From positions 1 through 25,509 of the forward strand of contig CAZFQG010000081.1 in the NCBI GenBank assembly GCA_964520785.1: a stretch of DNA of 25,509 bases, given 5' to 3'. Positions 24,720 through 25,509 of the stretch are shown here, in pieces. The DNA comes from CAZFQG01 sp964520785. GTDB lineage: Bacteria; Planctomycetota; Planctomycetia; Pirellulales; Thermoguttaceae. The notes under the pieces were generated by a model. That model was given only the letters and a program-made list of their open reading frames with translations, did no database searches and was not told where the DNA came from. How positions within the stretch are numbered: position 1 is the stretch's first letter; every line of letters begins with the position of its first letter. The translations under genes and the position numbers were made by a program.

Positions 24720-25509
24720 ATGAAACCCCACTTTTGCCACGCCGGTATTATCGTTCTTTGCGCTCTTTCCCTCCTCGGGAGGGCCGACGGCCTGCCGGAG
24801 CTTGACCTCCCCGCCGACGTCCAGGATTTCATTTTCGCCGTTCGGCCCTACGGGCCCGACGGGCATTATTACGCCAATTTCGGCTACTATTGCACCGACC
24901 CCGAGCGGAAAGCATACCCCATCGGAGGCCAGTTGCGGCGGTGGAACGCCAAGACCGGCGAGGTGACCGTCCTGGTCGACGATCCACAAGGAGGCGTGCG
25001 GGACCCGCATGTGCATTACGACGGCGAGAAGATTCTCTTTTCGTACCGCAAGGGGGGCGAGGAATACTATCACTTGTACGAAATCAACGTCGACGGCTCG
25101 GGCATGCGGCAACTTACCGACGGCCCCTTTGACGATATCGAGCCGACCTATCTGCCGTGCGGCGACATCGTCTTCTGCTCGTCGCGGTGCAACCGGTGGG
25201 TTCTATGCTGGGAGGTGCCGGTCGCGATTCTCTACCGGTGCGGACCCGACGGCCAGGACATCCATCCCATCAGCAGCAACGCCGTGACGGAAAACACCCC
25301 GGCCGTTCTTCCCGACGGGCGGTTGCTTTACACGCGGTGGGAATACGTCGAGCGAAGTCAGCTCTGTTACCACCACCTCTGGACGGTCAACCCCGACGGC
25401 ACCGGCCAGATGACCTACTTCGGGAACATGCACCCGATCGGAATGCACTATAATCTTGCCGCCCAAGACGGCCGGAAGGTCCAGTACGACAACGTCCCAG
25501 GGGCGGTCG
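24720..25509 (+). CDS. Secreted beta-propeller protein with PD40 / hydrazine-synthase-alpha-like domain, 5' part
   Basis: 263 codons visible, open at the window end. Residues 1-22 form a signal peptide. The body has TolB/WD40-like blades: KILFSYRKGGEEYYHLYEINVDGSG followed by 'LTDGPFDDIEPTYLPCGDIVFCSSRCNRW', and later VLPDGRLLYTRWEYVERSQ and LWTVNPDGTGQM (each quoted only in part here by key residues: S-Y-R-K-G, D-I-E-P, C-S-S-R-C, Y-T-R-W-E). From memory these blocks match the domain shared with the middle of hydrazine synthase alpha and present in many planctomycetes that are not anammox bacteria. No CXXCH haem motif is visible in this part, so an anammox role is not suggested. ATG 24720 has no Shine-Dalgarno. 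Periplasmic; function unknown. Confidence 0.85.
   Translation, partial: MKPHFCHAGIIVLCALSLLGRADGLPELDLPADVQDFIFAVRPYGPDGHYYANFGYYCTDPERKAYPIGGQLRRWNAKTGEVTVLVDDPQGGVRDPHVHYDGEKILFSYRKGGEEYYHLYEINVDGSGMRQLTDGPFDDIEPTYLPCGDIVFCSSRCNRWVLCWEVPVAILYRCGPDGQDIHPISSNAVTENTPAVLPDGRLLYTRWEYVERSQLCYHHLWTVNPDGTGQMTYFGNMHPIGMHYNLAAQDGRKVQYDNVPGAV

Noticed and set aside
1..25509. CRISPR arrays, insertion sequences, tRNA or rRNA genes
   Set aside because: No spaced direct repeats, transposase motifs, terminal inverted repeats with target duplication, or tRNA/rRNA-like segments were seen on reading. A dedicated tRNA and covariance scan could not be run.

Overview
The window is GC-rich chromosomal DNA that looks planctomycete. 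The evidence is family content: a Ser/Thr kinase with a helical 'sigma-like' N-terminus, one TM helix and a TPR-like tail; a Gly/Met-rich secreted protein; an LRR membrane protein; a propeller protein with the domain also found in hydrazine synthase alpha; and several very large secreted carbohydrate-active enzymes. Taxonomy is inferred from families, not from a marker gene. I see no mobile element, CRISPR array, tRNA or rRNA.

Layout. 1-820 (-): N-terminal part of a membrane pyrophosphatase (hppA), with a strong sigma70-type promoter at 881-908. 1124-1969 (+): glycine-rich secreted protein, followed by the one canonical intrinsic terminator of the window (2000-2043). 2073-4892 (+): membrane Ser/Thr kinase, convergent with 4953-7097 (-), a secreted parallel beta-helix enzyme resembling GH141. 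7401-8531 (-): ZnuA/TroA-like lipoprotein with an altered ligand position. Divergent from it are 8815-9360 (+), shikimate kinase, and 9357-13250 (+), an unusual fusion of a GH78 alpha-L-rhamnosidase with a second TIM-barrel hydrolase-like module; the last two genes overlap as GTGA. 13267-14901 (-): second beta-helix enzyme (pectate-lyase-3-like). 14902-15664 has no intact gene but holds an orphan, frameshifted PKD-domain relic. 15665-19206 (+): GT2 and GT4 glycosyltransferases and a glycerate 2-kinase. 19329-21761 (+): SDR-type epimerase, KdgF-like cupin and LRR membrane protein. 21760-21807: a 3 x 16 bp tandem repeat. 21874-24246 (-): large secreted alpha/beta hydrolase. 24720 to the end (+): start of a PD40/HZS-alpha-like propeller protein.

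How the genes may work together (inference): the centre is dominated by secreted enzymes against acidic or deoxy-sugar polysaccharides. The GH141-like protein, the rhamnosidase fusion and the pectate-lyase-like helix are plausible extracellular steps on a rhamnogalacturonan-, fucan- or ulvan-like glycan. The KdgF-like cupin, epimerase and glycerate 2-kinase could act on the sugars and acids released inside the cell. The genes are not one operon, so this is a dispersed set. The two glycosyltransferases point to surface glycan synthesis. Promoters were found by eye and terminators from visible inverted repeats; none has been tested.
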